Shown: positions 9,638-18,780, counted from the stretch's first letter. The stretch is DNA of 64,000 nt from an uncultured Roseburia sp. (GCA_934309475.1 CAKRDK010000010.1:15543-79542); one strand, 5' to 3'. Made by a program: numbers and translations. The notes: generated by a model from the sequence alone, not told the origin.

Positions 9638-11236
9638 TTATTTCTGGTTCGCCGGCTCCATGTTGACAGCGCGTCCCTTAATCTTGGCATTCTTCATTGC
9701 CTGTAAAACTTCTTTTCCATATTCCTTCGGAACTTCGACAAATGTATACTTGTCATACATGTCGATGGCTCCGACTAATTTTCCCGGCATGCCGGACTCT
9801 CCGGCGATTGCGCCTAAGATGTCGCCCGGTTTGATACGGTCTCTTTTTCCGATGTTGATGAAGAGACGTACCATGCCCTCTTCTTCTGCACCGGTATTGT
9901 CAAAGTCAAAATCTTCTGCTTTTTCCACAGATACCTGAATACCGCCGGTTGCCTGTTTTAAAAATGCTGCTGCAATATCCATTGCCGTGTAGTCAGAGTT
10001 GTTCACCTGCTCTTCGATAATATCAATCATGCGGTTTAAATCTTCTTCTTCAATGATTCGGCTGATTTCGTTTAAGACATTTTCTGCCTTTACATTGGCA
10101 ACATCCGTAGTAGACGGTATCGGCTGTGCCAGAATCTTGGTCTTACAGTAGCGCTGAATGTCTTTTAATTTATATACTTCTTTTCCTTTTACAAATGTAA
10201 ATGCACGTCCTGTTCTTCCCGCACGTCCTGTTCTTCCGATACGGTGTACATAATATTCATCATCCTGCGGAATGTCATAATTGAAGACGGCTTCGATATC
10301 ATCCACGTCGATTCCGCGTGCTGCAACGTCTGTCGCAATCAGGATTTCTGTCTTTCCTGTACGGAATTTCTTCATGACACGGTCACGCTGTGCCTGCTTC
10401 ATGTCACCGTGAAGTCCTTCTGCAAAATAGCCGCGTCCCTGCAATTCGGTTGCAAGTTCATCTACCATTTTCTTCGTGTTACAGAAGACAACCGAAAGCT
10501 TCGGATTATAGTAATCAAGCAGGCGTGTCAACACGTCTAACTTGTCTTTTCTCTTTACATCATAGTAATACTGCTCAATCTTTGGAACCGTCAGTTCTTT
10601 CTTGATAACCTTAATGGTCACGGTATCATGCTGGTATTTTCTTGTAATCTCTAAGATTGGTTTTGGCATGGTTGCAGAGAAAAGAACCGTCTGACGGTTT
10701 TCTTCCGGAATATACTCTAAAATAGTCTCGATATCCTCACGGAATCCCATATTTAACATTTCATCTGCTTCGTCTAATACAATCGTATTCACAAAATCAC
10801 AACGGATTGTCTTTCTGCGAAGGTGATCCATGATTCGTCCCGGTGTACCGATGATAATCTGTGCACCACTCTTTAAGGAACGGATCTGTTTGCTGATTTC
10901 CTGGCCTCCGTAAACCGGAAGGACTTTTACACCATGCATATATTTTGCAAGTTTGCGGATTTCCTCTGCGGACTGGATTGCAAGCTCTCTTGTCGGAGAC
11001 AATACAATGACCTGTGTCTTTTTATTGGATGGGTCCACTTTCTGCAAAATCGGAATACCAAATGCAGCCGTCTTACCGGTTCCGGTCTGTGCCTGTCCAA
11101 TTACATCTACTCCGGACATCACAACCGGAATTGCCTGTGCCTGAATCGGACTTGCCTCTTCAAATCCCATGTCTTCTACTGCTCTTAATATTTCCGGATA
11201 TAATTCTAATTCTTCAAATTTCACGTTATTCTCCAT
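9638..11236 (-). CDS. DEAD-box RNA helicase (CshA/DbpA-like)
   Basis: A 532-residue ATP-dependent RNA helicase. Motifs in order: Q motif (F-EL-LYPEILRAV..GFEEASPIQ), Walker A AQTGTGKTA, PTRELA, TPGR, DEAD in VLDEADEM, SAT, ARGID and HRIGRTGRAGRTG. The C-terminal 80 residues match the DbpA-type RNA-binding domain (VRLFINIGKRDRI...GAIAGESG), which in relatives targets ribosomal RNA. The ATG at 11236 is used; its Shine-Dalgarno sequence is poor, and a TTG 33 bases upstream is possible. A strong promoter and a structured leader of about 120 bases precede it, as is common for cold-regulated helicases. Likely role: ribosome assembly or RNA decay. Confidence 0.93.
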   Translation of the reverse strand: MENNVKFEELELYPEILRAVEDMGFEEASPIQAQAIPVVMSGVDVIGQAQTGTGKTAAFGIPILQKVDPSNKKTQVIVLSPTRELAIQSAEEIRKLAKYMHGVKVLPVYGGQEISKQIRSLKSGAQIIIGTPGRIMDHLRRKTIRCDFVNTIVLDEADEMLNMGFREDIETILEYIPEENRQTVLFSATMPKPILEITRKYQHDTVTIKVIKKELTVPKIEQYYYDVKRKDKLDVLTRLLDYYNPKLSVVFCNTKKMVDELATELQGRGYFAEGLHGDMKQAQRDRVMKKFRTGKTEILIATDVAARGIDVDDIEAVFNYDIPQDDEYYVHRIGRTGRAGRTGRAFTFVKGKEVYKLKDIQRYCKTKILAQPIPSTTDVANVKAENVLNEISRIIEEEDLNRMIDIIEEQVNNSDYTAMDIAAAFLKQATGGIQVSVEKAEDFDFDNTGAEEEGMVRLFINIGKRDRIKPGDILGAIAGESGMPGKLVGAIDMYDKYTFVEVPKEYGKEVLQAMKNAKIKGRAVNMEPANQK

Positions 11237-11364
11237 TTCTGTGTTTTTTACCGCTGTTCGCGTAAACAAAACGAAAGGACGCTACTTTCTTCGCGCCCTC
11301 CGATTACATTACCTGTTATCCTATGCACTGTCTGCATGTTCTGCCCTAGACAGCACAATGACAT

Positions 11365-11394
11365 ATTATAATACCTGATTTCCTTCATTGTCAA
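11365..11394 (-). promoter_or_regulatory. Promoter of the DEAD-box helicase gene
   Basis: Perfect TTGACA (11389-11394) and perfect TATAAT (11365-11370) on the minus strand with an 18-base spacer. The resulting leader of about 120 bases can form a GCTGTCT/AGACAGTGC hairpin and a GC-rich hairpin, suggesting post-transcriptional control. Confidence 0.7.
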
Positions 11395-11589
11395 GCCATT
11401 TCTTTGACATGCATCGCTATGTACTCCGGAAGTTTCCGGAGCGTTGTTCCTGTTTTGCCAAAGAACTTATAAAAAGCAATCGATTAGTTGGTACTTCACT
11501 CAAATTTCCCGTTTCCTGCCACTTCCTTTGTTGAATTGTGTTGTGTTTCGATTGCGGATTGTCGGCTTTCCTATCTACTTTTATTGTAT
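11395..11589. other. Intergenic region between helicase promoter and GGDEF gene
   Basis: No gene seen. It holds a short inverted repeat CTCCGGA-AGTT-TCCGGAG at 11424-11441 without a U tract. A long-range pairing GCAATCGA (11476-11483 complement) with TCGATTGC (11548-11555), followed by five U residues on the minus strand, could be a weak terminator for the GGDEF gene. Confidence 0.35.
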
Positions 11590-13236
11590 TCAGCTTCTCG
11601 AATCCGGTTCCAATTCTATGCTTTTTACATCATCTCTTGCATCCAGTCCGCCGATGTAAACGCTGTTACGGCTTTTTTTCTTGCCCTTATACAGCATAAT
11701 GTCCGCCACGTGCAGATAATCCCACGTCTTTGTCGCCTCTGTAGGGACACCCCAGCAAATTCCCTGCGAAATCGTTACCGTGGAGGATACCAGAGAATAT
11801 TTATGCTCTATCCTTAAGTTTATGATACGTTCACGCAGATTCTGTGCCTGCTCTAGCACTTCCTCCCGCGACATATTGCAGTAGACAATGACAAACTCAT
11901 CACCGCCATACCGCGCGCAGAGAATCTTCTCGCTCTGCATCACCTTTAATTCTTCCGCTATGCTGGTGATACAGATATCGCCCGCCTGGTGTCCGTAATT
12001 ATCATTGTACTGCTTAAAGTAGTCAATATCTAAAATCTCCACCGCTAAGGACGTACCGCTGTAGAACATATTCTGCAGGCTCTCTTCCATATGCCCGTTC
12101 AAACGGAATCGGTTCGAAAGTCCTGTCAGGGCATCCGTCTCCGACTTCTTCTGCAGCGCCTCATTCGCTTCTTCCATCTCACGCCGCTTTTCATTTGCAC
12201 GCTCTAAGGATCTTCTGACATCTAACATGTTGCCTATCATGTACTGGTTCTCTTTTTCCATGATTTCCGACATGCCAAAATAAAGTCCTGCCGCCTGCAG
12301 GTATTCCGCACTCTTGCGGTGTTTTCTGTAATAGCGGATTTTGAGTGCCACTAGCTGACGCTGCATATTGATAATCCCTGCCTGTCTCGTCAACTGGTCT
12401 AAAATATCAATCATATCCCAGAGCTCGTCATCTTTTTCAATCTCAAGCAGCAGCTCACAATACTCACACATATCATCAAAAACATCCATAATTGGAATGT
12501 GCACATTCGCCACCTCATGAATATAGGCGATACACTCATCACGTCTCGCTTTTCTTCCCATCGTGTGATAAAGTCTTGCCTTAAATGCATGTGTGTAGAG
12601 AAGTTCTAACGGTTCCATGCCAACGGAACATTCTTTTTCCATGCGCTCCACGTACTCTAACGCTTTTGCCGGAAGGTTACGCAGCAGGTAGCATTTTGCA
12701 AAGTCATAATAGATTCCGTTCATATAAGCATAGTATCCCGGCAGCTCTTCCCGTCCGTGAATATAGTGGTATGCGCTCTCGATATAATGCTGTGCTTCAC
12801 GATACTCGCCACAGCTCATATAAAGGCTTCCTATATTGATATTGATAATCGCCTCCACGCGGACAAGCTGATATTTCCGGCAATAATTGAGTCCGGTCAA
12901 ATAATAGTCCATCGCAATCGGCTGATTTCCTCTATTTACAGATGTAATTGCCATGATGTTATAAGCTCTCGCTACCAGTTCCCATTGTCCAGAACGAATC
13001 AGGTAAGTGAGCGCTCTCGTCATATATTTAAAAAGATTCTTCCCGTCGTTGAGCATATAATATGTCTCTCCACAATGATAGCACGCAAAACCCAACAATC
13101 CGGTATCATTGGTATCCATGGCATATTTCTCAATACCCGCACACGCTTTCAGTGTCCGTTCTGCATCAATACCAAGATTTTTTTCTACGGTATCAATTAA
13201 GCCTAAAATTTCCTGGCTGTATTCTTTCTTTTCCAT
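11590..13236 (-). CDS. TPR-containing GGDEF diguanylate cyclase
   Basis: A 548-residue soluble protein. About residues 40-330 form helical, tetratricopeptide-like repeats. A coiled coil (about 340-375) leads into a GGDEF domain (about 380-540) with LDIDYFKQYNDNYGHQAGD and an intact GGDEF active site (ARYGGDEF). It should make cyclic di-GMP from two GTP. The usual inhibitory RxxD site upstream of GGDEF is not seen, so product inhibition may be absent. No EAL domain and no membrane helix are present; the TPR region probably receives a protein signal. It stands alone between the helicase and the spoIIQ-like gene. Confidence 0.92.
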   Translation of the reverse strand: MEKKEYSQEILGLIDTVEKNLGIDAERTLKACAGIEKYAMDTNDTGLLGFACYHCGETYYMLNDGKNLFKYMTRALTYLIRSGQWELVARAYNIMAITSVNRGNQPIAMDYYLTGLNYCRKYQLVRVEAIININIGSLYMSCGEYREAQHYIESAYHYIHGREELPGYYAYMNGIYYDFAKCYLLRNLPAKALEYVERMEKECSVGMEPLELLYTHAFKARLYHTMGRKARRDECIAYIHEVANVHIPIMDVFDDMCEYCELLLEIEKDDELWDMIDILDQLTRQAGIINMQRQLVALKIRYYRKHRKSAEYLQAAGLYFGMSEIMEKENQYMIGNMLDVRRSLERANEKRREMEEANEALQKKSETDALTGLSNRFRLNGHMEESLQNMFYSGTSLAVEILDIDYFKQYNDNYGHQAGDICITSIAEELKVMQSEKILCARYGGDEFVIVYCNMSREEVLEQAQNLRERIINLRIEHKYSLVSSTVTISQGICWGVPTEATKTWDYLHVADIMLYKGKKKSRNSVYIGGLDARDDVKSIELEPDSRS

Positions 13237-13356
13237 ATCGGGATTCTCTTCCTAACTAATTCATACTTTTTTCTCAACTAATAGCATCCGGCATCGAACG
13301 GTTCTTTCGACATCTACGTCATATTATAAGCGCAGAACCCCGATATTTCAAGAATT

Positions 13357-14151
13357 TTAAGCGTCTATCAGTGCTACCGGATCCTGTGGCACGCCATCTT
13401 TCTGGATTTCAAAGTAGAGATTGCTTCCCTCCACCGAAAAATATTTTGTCGGCTCACTGACATATCCAATGACCTGACCTTCCTCGACGAGATCCCCCAC
13501 TTCAAAATTCAAATCCTTCAACTGGCCGTAGATTGCAGTATATCCATCGCCTAAATCCATTGTGACCGTACATCCTGTCACCTCATTTTGTGTGATGTCC
13601 GTAATTTTTCCCTGTGCTGCTGCAAAAACTTTATTGTTGACCTCACCCGCAATTAAAATTGCCGGATTGTATTTATATTGGTCAAGCGTCGCAAAATACA
13701 CCGTCTGATCCATGTGGAATCCTAAGATAACATCACCCTCCATCGGCCAGGACAATCCCTCGTCTGCCGAAAAATGCAATGCCGTGCCCGATGCCGCCGT
13801 ACTTTCCGATGCCTGCCCGGTCTCGGATGTCTGTTTGGTCTCGGACTCCCCGGACGTATCTTCTTCCGTTTCTTCTGTCTGCTCGGACACTTCCGCTACA
13901 TCCTCTGCCTCTTTTGGCAGCACAACGGATGACGCCTGCTGTAGTTCCTCTTCAGTATCCTCCTGTGCCGCAAGTTCTTCCTCACGCGCAAGCTCTGCCT
14001 CCTGGGCAAGTTGCTGTTCCTTTTCCTGTCTTTCTTTTGTCTGCTGGCTCGTGTAGAACCAGGTCATTCCAATCGCGGCAAGAATCACAAGTGTTCCTGC
14101 TATCACGTATTGTTTTTGCCGTAAAATAAAGGCTCCTCTTTTCTTTTTCAT
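13357..14151 (-). CDS. SpoIIQ-like LytM (M23) domain protein, catalytically degenerate
   Basis: A protein of about 264 residues. It has a short basic N-terminus, one membrane helix (about 15-35), a low-complexity linker rich in Glu, Gln, Ser and Thr (about 40-125) and a C-terminal LytM domain (about 135-255). In active M23 peptidases zinc is held by H-x(n)-D and HxH. Here the corresponding positions read LDQYKYNP, MDLGDGYT and LYFEI, so the ligands are mostly gone. This matches B. subtilis-type SpoIIQ, a structural partner in engulfment rather than an enzyme. It lies 94 bases after spoIID, as in clostridial spoIID-spoIIQ pairs. Start: ATG 14151 or the ATG at 14166, which has GAGG upstream. 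Confidence 0.8.
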   Translation of the reverse strand: MKKKRGAFILRQKQYVIAGTLVILAAIGMTWFYTSQQTKERQEKEQQLAQEAELAREEELAAQEDTEEELQQASSVVLPKEAEDVAEVSEQTEETEEDTSGESETKQTSETGQASESTAASGTALHFSADEGLSWPMEGDVILGFHMDQTVYFATLDQYKYNPAILIAGEVNNKVFAAAQGKITDITQNEVTGCTVTMDLGDGYTAIYGQLKDLNFEVGDLVEEGQVIGYVSEPTKYFSVEGSNLYFEIQKDGVPQDPVALIDA

Positions 14152-14245
14152 GTTGTCACCACCCATAGTTTTTTCCTCACATCACCTGTGATTTACTCTT
14201 ATTGTTTCCTCTTTTCCAACACTTATACGAATGATGACAATTTTT

Positions 14246-15256
14246 TTATGTTTCAGGTGTGAGCGTTACCAGTTCCGTTCCCTGAAAAAAATAATTTAAA
14301 ATTTCCGCATATGTTTTCCCTTCCTCCGCCAGTTTTTGCGCCGTATTCTGGCTTAATCCGTAGCCATGCCCGATTCCCTTCGTGACAATCCTGATTTTTT
14401 TCCCTTCTTCCTGTATGGAAAAATAAGACGATGGCAGTTCGAATTTCTCGCGAAACTCCTCCCCGGTCATCTCGTTTTCCCCCAGTTTTATCGAGAGCAC
14501 ATAGCCCGCCGCATCGCGCTCTCCAATCTGCACCTGCTCGAACTCCTCCGGTATCCCACATTGCTCATAAAATTCTTTTTGGGAAAAATAATAGACACCC
14601 AAATACCCTTTTGCGCTGATGTCCTCCTTGCAGACCACGTCGGAAAGATACGGCATATCCCCCTCACCGACTGCCTCGGCGATGTTGCGCGTCTGTCCGC
14701 TGCTGACCGCATGATATTCTGCATTGATAGTCTTTCCTTCATATTCGAGTACCTGATTTTGTGTGTCCTGCACATATTTTTCCAATTTTTGATACATTTC
14801 ATTAAATTTATCCTGTCCCCAGAGTCTCGTCAGCTCATCCAAAGACAGCGCTTCCGGCATGGCATTCCCGCTCTCTTCTGCCAAAACACAGTTCGTCCGC
14901 GCTATGACGCACTGCGCCCGGACGGCTTCCGGCTCCGCGTTGACGTTGATTTCATTCGCCACAATCCGTGGAAGTGTCTGTTCGATTTCGGACAGGGCTG
15001 CGCCGCTGTCGGTCTGCTCTTGGCTGCTGTCCCGGGATTCGCTGTTGTTCTGCTCTTGGTTGCTGTCCCGGGATTCGCTGTTGTTCTGTCCTTTGTTGTT
15101 GTCCTTGTCTTCTGTATTGCCTTGCGCAACCGCTTGCGCGTTTTGCCCGTCCAGCAGGCTCTCCAGCTCTAATTTTTGCATAAAAATAGTGACAAGCAGT
15201 GGAAGTATTAACATGATAATCAGAATGGATAACAGATTTTCCAGCTTTTTTTTCAT
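14246..15256 (-). CDS. spoIID: Stage II sporulation protein D (SpoIID)
   Basis: A 336-residue membrane-anchored lytic transglycosylase used in engulfment during sporulation. One N-terminal helix (about 8-28) is followed by a Gln/Asn/Ser-rich linker with a repeated ESRDSxQEQ motif (about 50-80). The SpoIID domain (about 85-330) then carries the AVRAQCVIARTNCV block, YHAVSSGQTRN and the C-terminal GHGYGLSQNTAQ motif. The ATG at 15256 is preferred because AAGGAG lies nine bases upstream; the ATG at 15280 lies inside a strong hairpin. In B. subtilis it acts with SpoIIM/SpoIIP and SpoIIQ; only the SpoIIQ-like partner is here. A sigma-E-like -10 element lies in the upstream hairpin. Confidence 0.92.
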   Translation of the reverse strand: MKKKLENLLSILIIMLILPLLVTIFMQKLELESLLDGQNAQAVAQGNTEDKDNNKGQNNSESRDSNQEQNNSESRDSSQEQTDSGAALSEIEQTLPRIVANEINVNAEPEAVRAQCVIARTNCVLAEESGNAMPEALSLDELTRLWGQDKFNEMYQKLEKYVQDTQNQVLEYEGKTINAEYHAVSSGQTRNIAEAVGEGDMPYLSDVVCKEDISAKGYLGVYYFSQKEFYEQCGIPEEFEQVQIGERDAAGYVLSIKLGENEMTGEEFREKFELPSSYFSIQEEGKKIRIVTKGIGHGYGLSQNTAQKLAEEGKTYAEILNYFFQGTELVTLTPET

Positions 15257-15257
15257 C

Positions 15258-15303
15258 AAAAAAATCTCCTTGTCCTTCATTATATGAAGGCAGGAGATTT
15301 TTA
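15258..15303. terminator. Bidirectional terminator hairpin overlapping the spoIID ribosome site
   Basis: A two-part stem: AATCTCCT pairs with AGGAGATT (outer) and CCTTCAT pairs with ATGAAGG (inner, three-base loop), with A/T runs on both sides. It ends rsmA transcripts. Its 3' arm contains AAGGAG, the spoIID Shine-Dalgarno sequence, so read-through RNA would be translationally silent for spoIID. Confidence 0.75.
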
Positions 15304-15313
15304 GAACTCTGCT

Positions 15314-16180
15314 CTATAATTTTGATTTTATGATGTTGCTGAGCTGCGCAAACTGTTCTAGGGATAATGCTTCCCCACGGATGGTTGCCGGAACGCCGAG
15401 TTCCTCGATGCTTTCCTGAATAAGTTCCTTGGAAAGATGAATCTCCGGCGAGTTGTTCAATCCGTTTACAAGTGTCTTTCTTCTCTGATTAAACGATGCA
15501 CGAATCAGACGAAACATTAATTTCTCGTCCTCTACCTGCACCGGTACTTCCGTGTGGCGCGTCAGACGAATCACGGCACTTCCGACATTCGGACGCGGCA
15601 TGAAACAGTTCGGCGGCACATTTGCGACAATTTCCGGCTTCGCATAATATTGCACTGCAAGGGAGAGCGCACCGTAATCTTTTGTGCCCGGTCCGACCTG
15701 CATACGGTCTGCCACTTCTTTCTGCACCATGATTGTGATGCTGTCAATCGGAACATGGCTCTCGAACAGCCCCATAATAATCGGTGTTGTGATATAGTAC
15801 GGAAGATTTGCAACTACTTTTATAGGTCTTCCATTGTTTTTTTCTGCGGCAAGGCGGTTAATATCCACCTTTAAAATATCCTCATTGATAACGGTCACAT
15901 TGTCGTATTCGCTTAACGTGTCCGCAAGAATCGGAATCAGGTTCTTATCAATCTCAACGGCTGCCACTTCCCTCGCGCTCTCGCACAAATACTGCGTCAT
16001 GGTTCCGATTCCCGGTCCGATTTCCAGCACAAAATCATCTTTTGTAATCTGGGCGGACTCTATGATTTTCTCTAAAACATGTGTGTCAATCAGAAAATTC
16101 TGCCCGAATTTTTTCTGAAAATTAAAATTGTATTTTTGCAGAACCGCAATCGTATTCTGCGGGATTCCAAGTGATGCCAT
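15314..16180 (-). CDS. rsmA: 16S rRNA dimethyladenosine transferase
   Basis: A 288-residue RsmA/KsgA protein. It dimethylates the two adjacent adenosines in the 3' terminal helix of 16S rRNA using S-adenosylmethionine. Seen: the N-terminal KKFGQNFLID signature, SAM motif I EIGPGIGTMTQYL, acidic motif II EIDKNL, the catalytic NLPYYI (motif IV) and the C-terminal helical domain with FNQRRKTL. Full length. It follows a small hypothetical gene by 12 bases, so they are probably co-transcribed, and ends at the hairpin before spoIID. Confidence 0.96.
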   Translation of the reverse strand: MASLGIPQNTIAVLQKYNFNFQKKFGQNFLIDTHVLEKIIESAQITKDDFVLEIGPGIGTMTQYLCESAREVAAVEIDKNLIPILADTLSEYDNVTVINEDILKVDINRLAAEKNNGRPIKVVANLPYYITTPIIMGLFESHVPIDSITIMVQKEVADRMQVGPGTKDYGALSLAVQYYAKPEIVANVPPNCFMPRPNVGSAVIRLTRHTEVPVQVEDEKLMFRLIRASFNQRRKTLVNGLNNSPEIHLSKELIQESIEELGVPATIRGEALSLEQFAQLSNIIKSKL

Positions 16181-16192
16181 TTGCGCTTCCCT

Positions 16193-16597
16193 CTATCTTT
16201 CTGCAATCTTTTCTTCGAAAAGACGGTCTAAAAATTCATTGTACAGCTTCTGGTATGTCTCGTGGAAAATCTGTGCAATGCTACCATCTCCACCGCTCAT
16301 CTGGGATACTTCGTAAATCTCAAATGCTGTCTCATAAAGTTCCGGATTCTTCTCGTAAAAAACTTCGGTCAGCGTATCCTGCAATGTAAACTCTGCATCC
16401 TGTGTCAGATTCTGCTTGAAATCTTCTTTTGAAATGCAGCCATTCTCCTCATAATCGGAGAGAAAAATATGTCCCTCTGTCTCTGCCACCAATGCCTCAT
16501 ATGCCTCTCTGACATCTTCATAGGTCAGTGCTTTATATTCTTTATTCCAGTATTCCTCAAATGCTTCCTGATTCGGAAAACGTTCAAAAATCTCCAT
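16193..16597 (-). CDS. Small hypothetical protein upstream of rsmA
   Basis: A protein of 134 residues, acidic, rich in Glu and aromatic residues, with no membrane helix or signal peptide. It is likely all alpha-helical. I do not recognise a family. The start at 16597 is preferred because GAGGA lies just upstream. It lies 12 bases before rsmA on the same strand, so it may be a co-expressed accessory gene, but no function can be given. Confidence 0.65.
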   Translation of the reverse strand: MEIFERFPNQEAFEEYWNKEYKALTYEDVREAYEALVAETEGHIFLSDYEENGCISKEDFKQNLTQDAEFTLQDTLTEVFYEKNPELYETAFEIYEVSQMSGGDGSIAQIFHETYQKLYNEFLDRLFEEKIAER

Positions 16598-16808
16598 TGT
16601 TCCTCTTTCTGCCAGCCTGTGGCGGTACTTTTCTTCTTGATGTCTCACGCCAAAACGGGCGTGGGTCTGACATGATTATAGCTTATTGGGCGGAAATTCG
16701 CAACATTGGAGGGTGAGAATCTACTTACACAGCAGTTGTCTTCCACATGGTCATACAGTTCCGTTTTTCCTTATTGATGCAACTGGCTGACTTATAGGGA
16801 CGGATAAA

Positions 16809-16850
16809 CAGCGGGATTTCAAAACCTTTTTAGGTCTTGGAATCCCGCTG
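16809..16850. repeat. Near-perfect 19-bp inverted repeat (hairpin)
   Basis: Arms at 16809-16827 and 16832-16850 pair at 18 of 19 positions (one G-T included) around a four-T loop; arms start CAGCGGGATT and end AATCCCGCTG. There is no clear U tract on either side. It sits 33 bases past the stop of the immunity-like gene at 16883 and marks the edge of the toxin island. It may be a terminator or a mobile-element end. Confidence 0.7.
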
Positions 16851-16882
16851 ATACACTAACTAAATTATGCGGATACATAAAT

Positions 16883-17362
16883 TTAAATTAATTCAGAAAG
16901 CCAACTATCTAAAGCATCTCCCTCTAGAATCTCTTCCGATTGCTCAATATCTTTAAAATCCAATACTGGAGTTTTCACTATTTTTACAGCCCCAATTTCT
17001 TTTCTTGTTATACTCTTAATAAATACGAATTGCTCTTTCTTTTCAAAAATATATTCCTGTGCCAATTGCTCTGAATTGATCCATATCATATATGAATCAT
17101 TTAGCACAGCATTTCTAGATACTTTATCTGCAAATAAATGAAAGTATTTATCTTTATATTTTATTAATACATCTTCATTGTATATTATATCTACCTCATT
17201 TGCTTTAACAATTTTCATATATAACTCAGAATGTTCATTTCCCAGTACATCAATATAATTAGTAAATCCCTCCTTTCTTACTCTTGATGTAATTATGAAT
17301 TCACAATTTCTCTTTTTAATTTTGTATTTTAAGCCACTATACTCACAATACATATCACTCAT
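16883..17362 (-). CDS. Putative immunity protein of an orphan toxin cassette
   Basis: A 159-residue soluble protein, AT-rich in base use compared with flanking housekeeping genes. No known family recognised. The ATG has GAGGAG about eight bases upstream, and the gene starts 17 bases after the stop of a toxin C-terminal remnant (17380-17682). That is the toxin-then-immunity order of polymorphic toxin loci, so I infer an immunity role. It is intact and may persist as an orphan immunity gene. Confidence 0.6.
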   Translation of the reverse strand: MSDMYCEYSGLKYKIKKRNCEFIITSRVRKEGFTNYIDVLGNEHSELYMKIVKANEVDIIYNEDVLIKYKDKYFHLFADKVSRNAVLNDSYMIWINSEQLAQEYIFEKKEQFVFIKSITRKEIGAVKIVKTPVLDFKDIEQSEEILEGDALDSWLSELI

Positions 17363-17379
17363 AGTTAAATCTCCTCAAC

Positions 17380-17682
17380 TCATTTTAGTAACCAACCTAA
17401 ATCAGAATTGTATACAAATTGTTGCGTTAGCGCTCCTGTTTCAGCGTCATATATACTCAGAATATCTCCATCTACAAAAGGTCGTGTATCTTGTACAAGT
17501 TCTGGCAAGACAATATTCTTACTACCTGTAAATCCACGTCCTGTATAAGGAGCATTTGCCTCTATTGGAAAATCCTCGGGAACTTTGATACCATCTGCAT
17601 CATCTAATGTCTTTAGGGTATTAGAATGTTCATCAACCGAAACAAAACCTCTGACACCACTATAATTCTCATTATATAATTA
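17380..17682 (-). pseudogene. C-terminal remnant of a polymorphic toxin
   Basis: An open stretch of about 95 codons on the minus strand that has no start and ends in TGA. It reads as a beta-rich domain, including GVRGFVSVDEHSNTL, NAPYTGRGFTG and a C-terminal YNSDLGWLLK. The 5' end is cut close to the left end of the IS4-type element. The next gene downstream is an intact immunity-like gene. I infer a displaced toxin tip whose N-terminal part was lost. Toxin activity type not recognised. Confidence 0.55.
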
Positions 17683-17687
17683 ACTCA

Positions 17688-18780
17688 AACTTCGCACATT
17701 AAAATGTGCCTATGCACCTTGAAAATTCAATAATAACTGGCATAAAAATAGCATGAAACCAATGGTTTTGGTATAATTGAGTTGCCGAAAAACAATTACA
17801 AACCGGAGGCTCATGCTATGAATAAAAGTATAACACAAGCGACTCAAAATGATAAGCAGATTTCTAAATCTATCAAACGATTTTTCACAAGGTTTCATAT
17901 TTCCTCAGCCTTGAAAGCTGCCAATGTTCTTATTATAGATGATTCCATGTTTGAACGTAACCGTTCCAAAAAGGTAGAGCTTCTTGCAAAGGTCTATGAC
18001 CACGCAAAACATAAATATCGCTTCGGATTTAGAATGCTTACTTTTGGATGGTCAGATGGGAGTACATTTTTACCGGTAAACAGCATTCTTCTTTCAACAG
18101 AAAACAAAAAGAATCGTATTAATGAAGCGGCTGAGGTAGACAAAAGAACCGTTGGTTACAAGCGCAGAAAGCTGTCTATGGAAAAGGGAACCCATGCCAT
18201 GCTTGTACTTCTGGAAACTGCTAAAAAAGCTGCAATTCCGGCAAAATATGTTCTTTTTAACAGCTGGTTTTCATCTCCAAGCACCCTTCATGCTGTCAAA
18301 CGAATGGATTTTGATATAATCGGAATGGTGAAAAATCTCCAAAAATGTTTTTTCGCTACAACGGCGAAGATATGTCTTTAATCTCCATTTACAACAAAAA
18401 TAAAAAGAGACGGGGCAAATCAAAATATCTGCTTTCTGTTATGATTGATGTAGTGAAGGATGGGGACATAATCCCTACCAAAGTAGTTTATGTCCGCAAT
18501 CGCAACAAACGCAAGGAATATCTCTGCCTCATTTCCACAGATGTAAATCTGGATGAAAATGAAATCATCCGGATTTATGGAAAACGCTGGGATATAGAGG
18601 TATTTTTCAAGGTATGCAAAAGCTACCTTAACTTGAGCAGAGAATGCAATTCTCTGTCCTATGATGCAATGACTGCGCATACCGCAGTTGTTTTCACCCG
18701 ATATATGATGCTGTCACTGGAAAGCTGGGAATCCAATGATAACCGGTCACTTGGGGAGCTCTTTTTATACTTTTCTGACT
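17688..18780 (+). mobile_element. Decayed IS4-type insertion sequence
   Basis: The element runs on the plus strand, opposite to the toxin cassettes. The left end is near 17688 and includes the palindrome GCACATT-AA-AATGTGC. The right end is missing: the transposase reading frame stops matching at about 18778, where the sequence becomes the truncated 3' part of an immunity-like gene on the other strand. No right terminal repeat or target duplication is visible, which points to an adjacent deletion after insertion. Confidence 0.7.
17818..18780 (+). pseudogene. IS4 family transposase, internally deleted and frameshifted
   Basis: Two overlapping frames (17818-18381 and 18345-18780) form one broken DDE transposase. 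Frame 1 starts MNKSITQATQND, jumps after about 36 residues straight to the first catalytic block (VLIIDDSMFERNRSKKVELLAK, read as IIDDSMF and RSKKVELLA). Relative to IS4 relatives I would expect roughly 100 more residues in between. A frameshift follows near 18350. Frame 2 carries the YGKRWDIEVFFKVCKSYL block (Y-R-E-K signature with the catalytic Glu). The C-terminus is cut off at 18780. It cannot encode an active enzyme. Confidence 0.8.
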
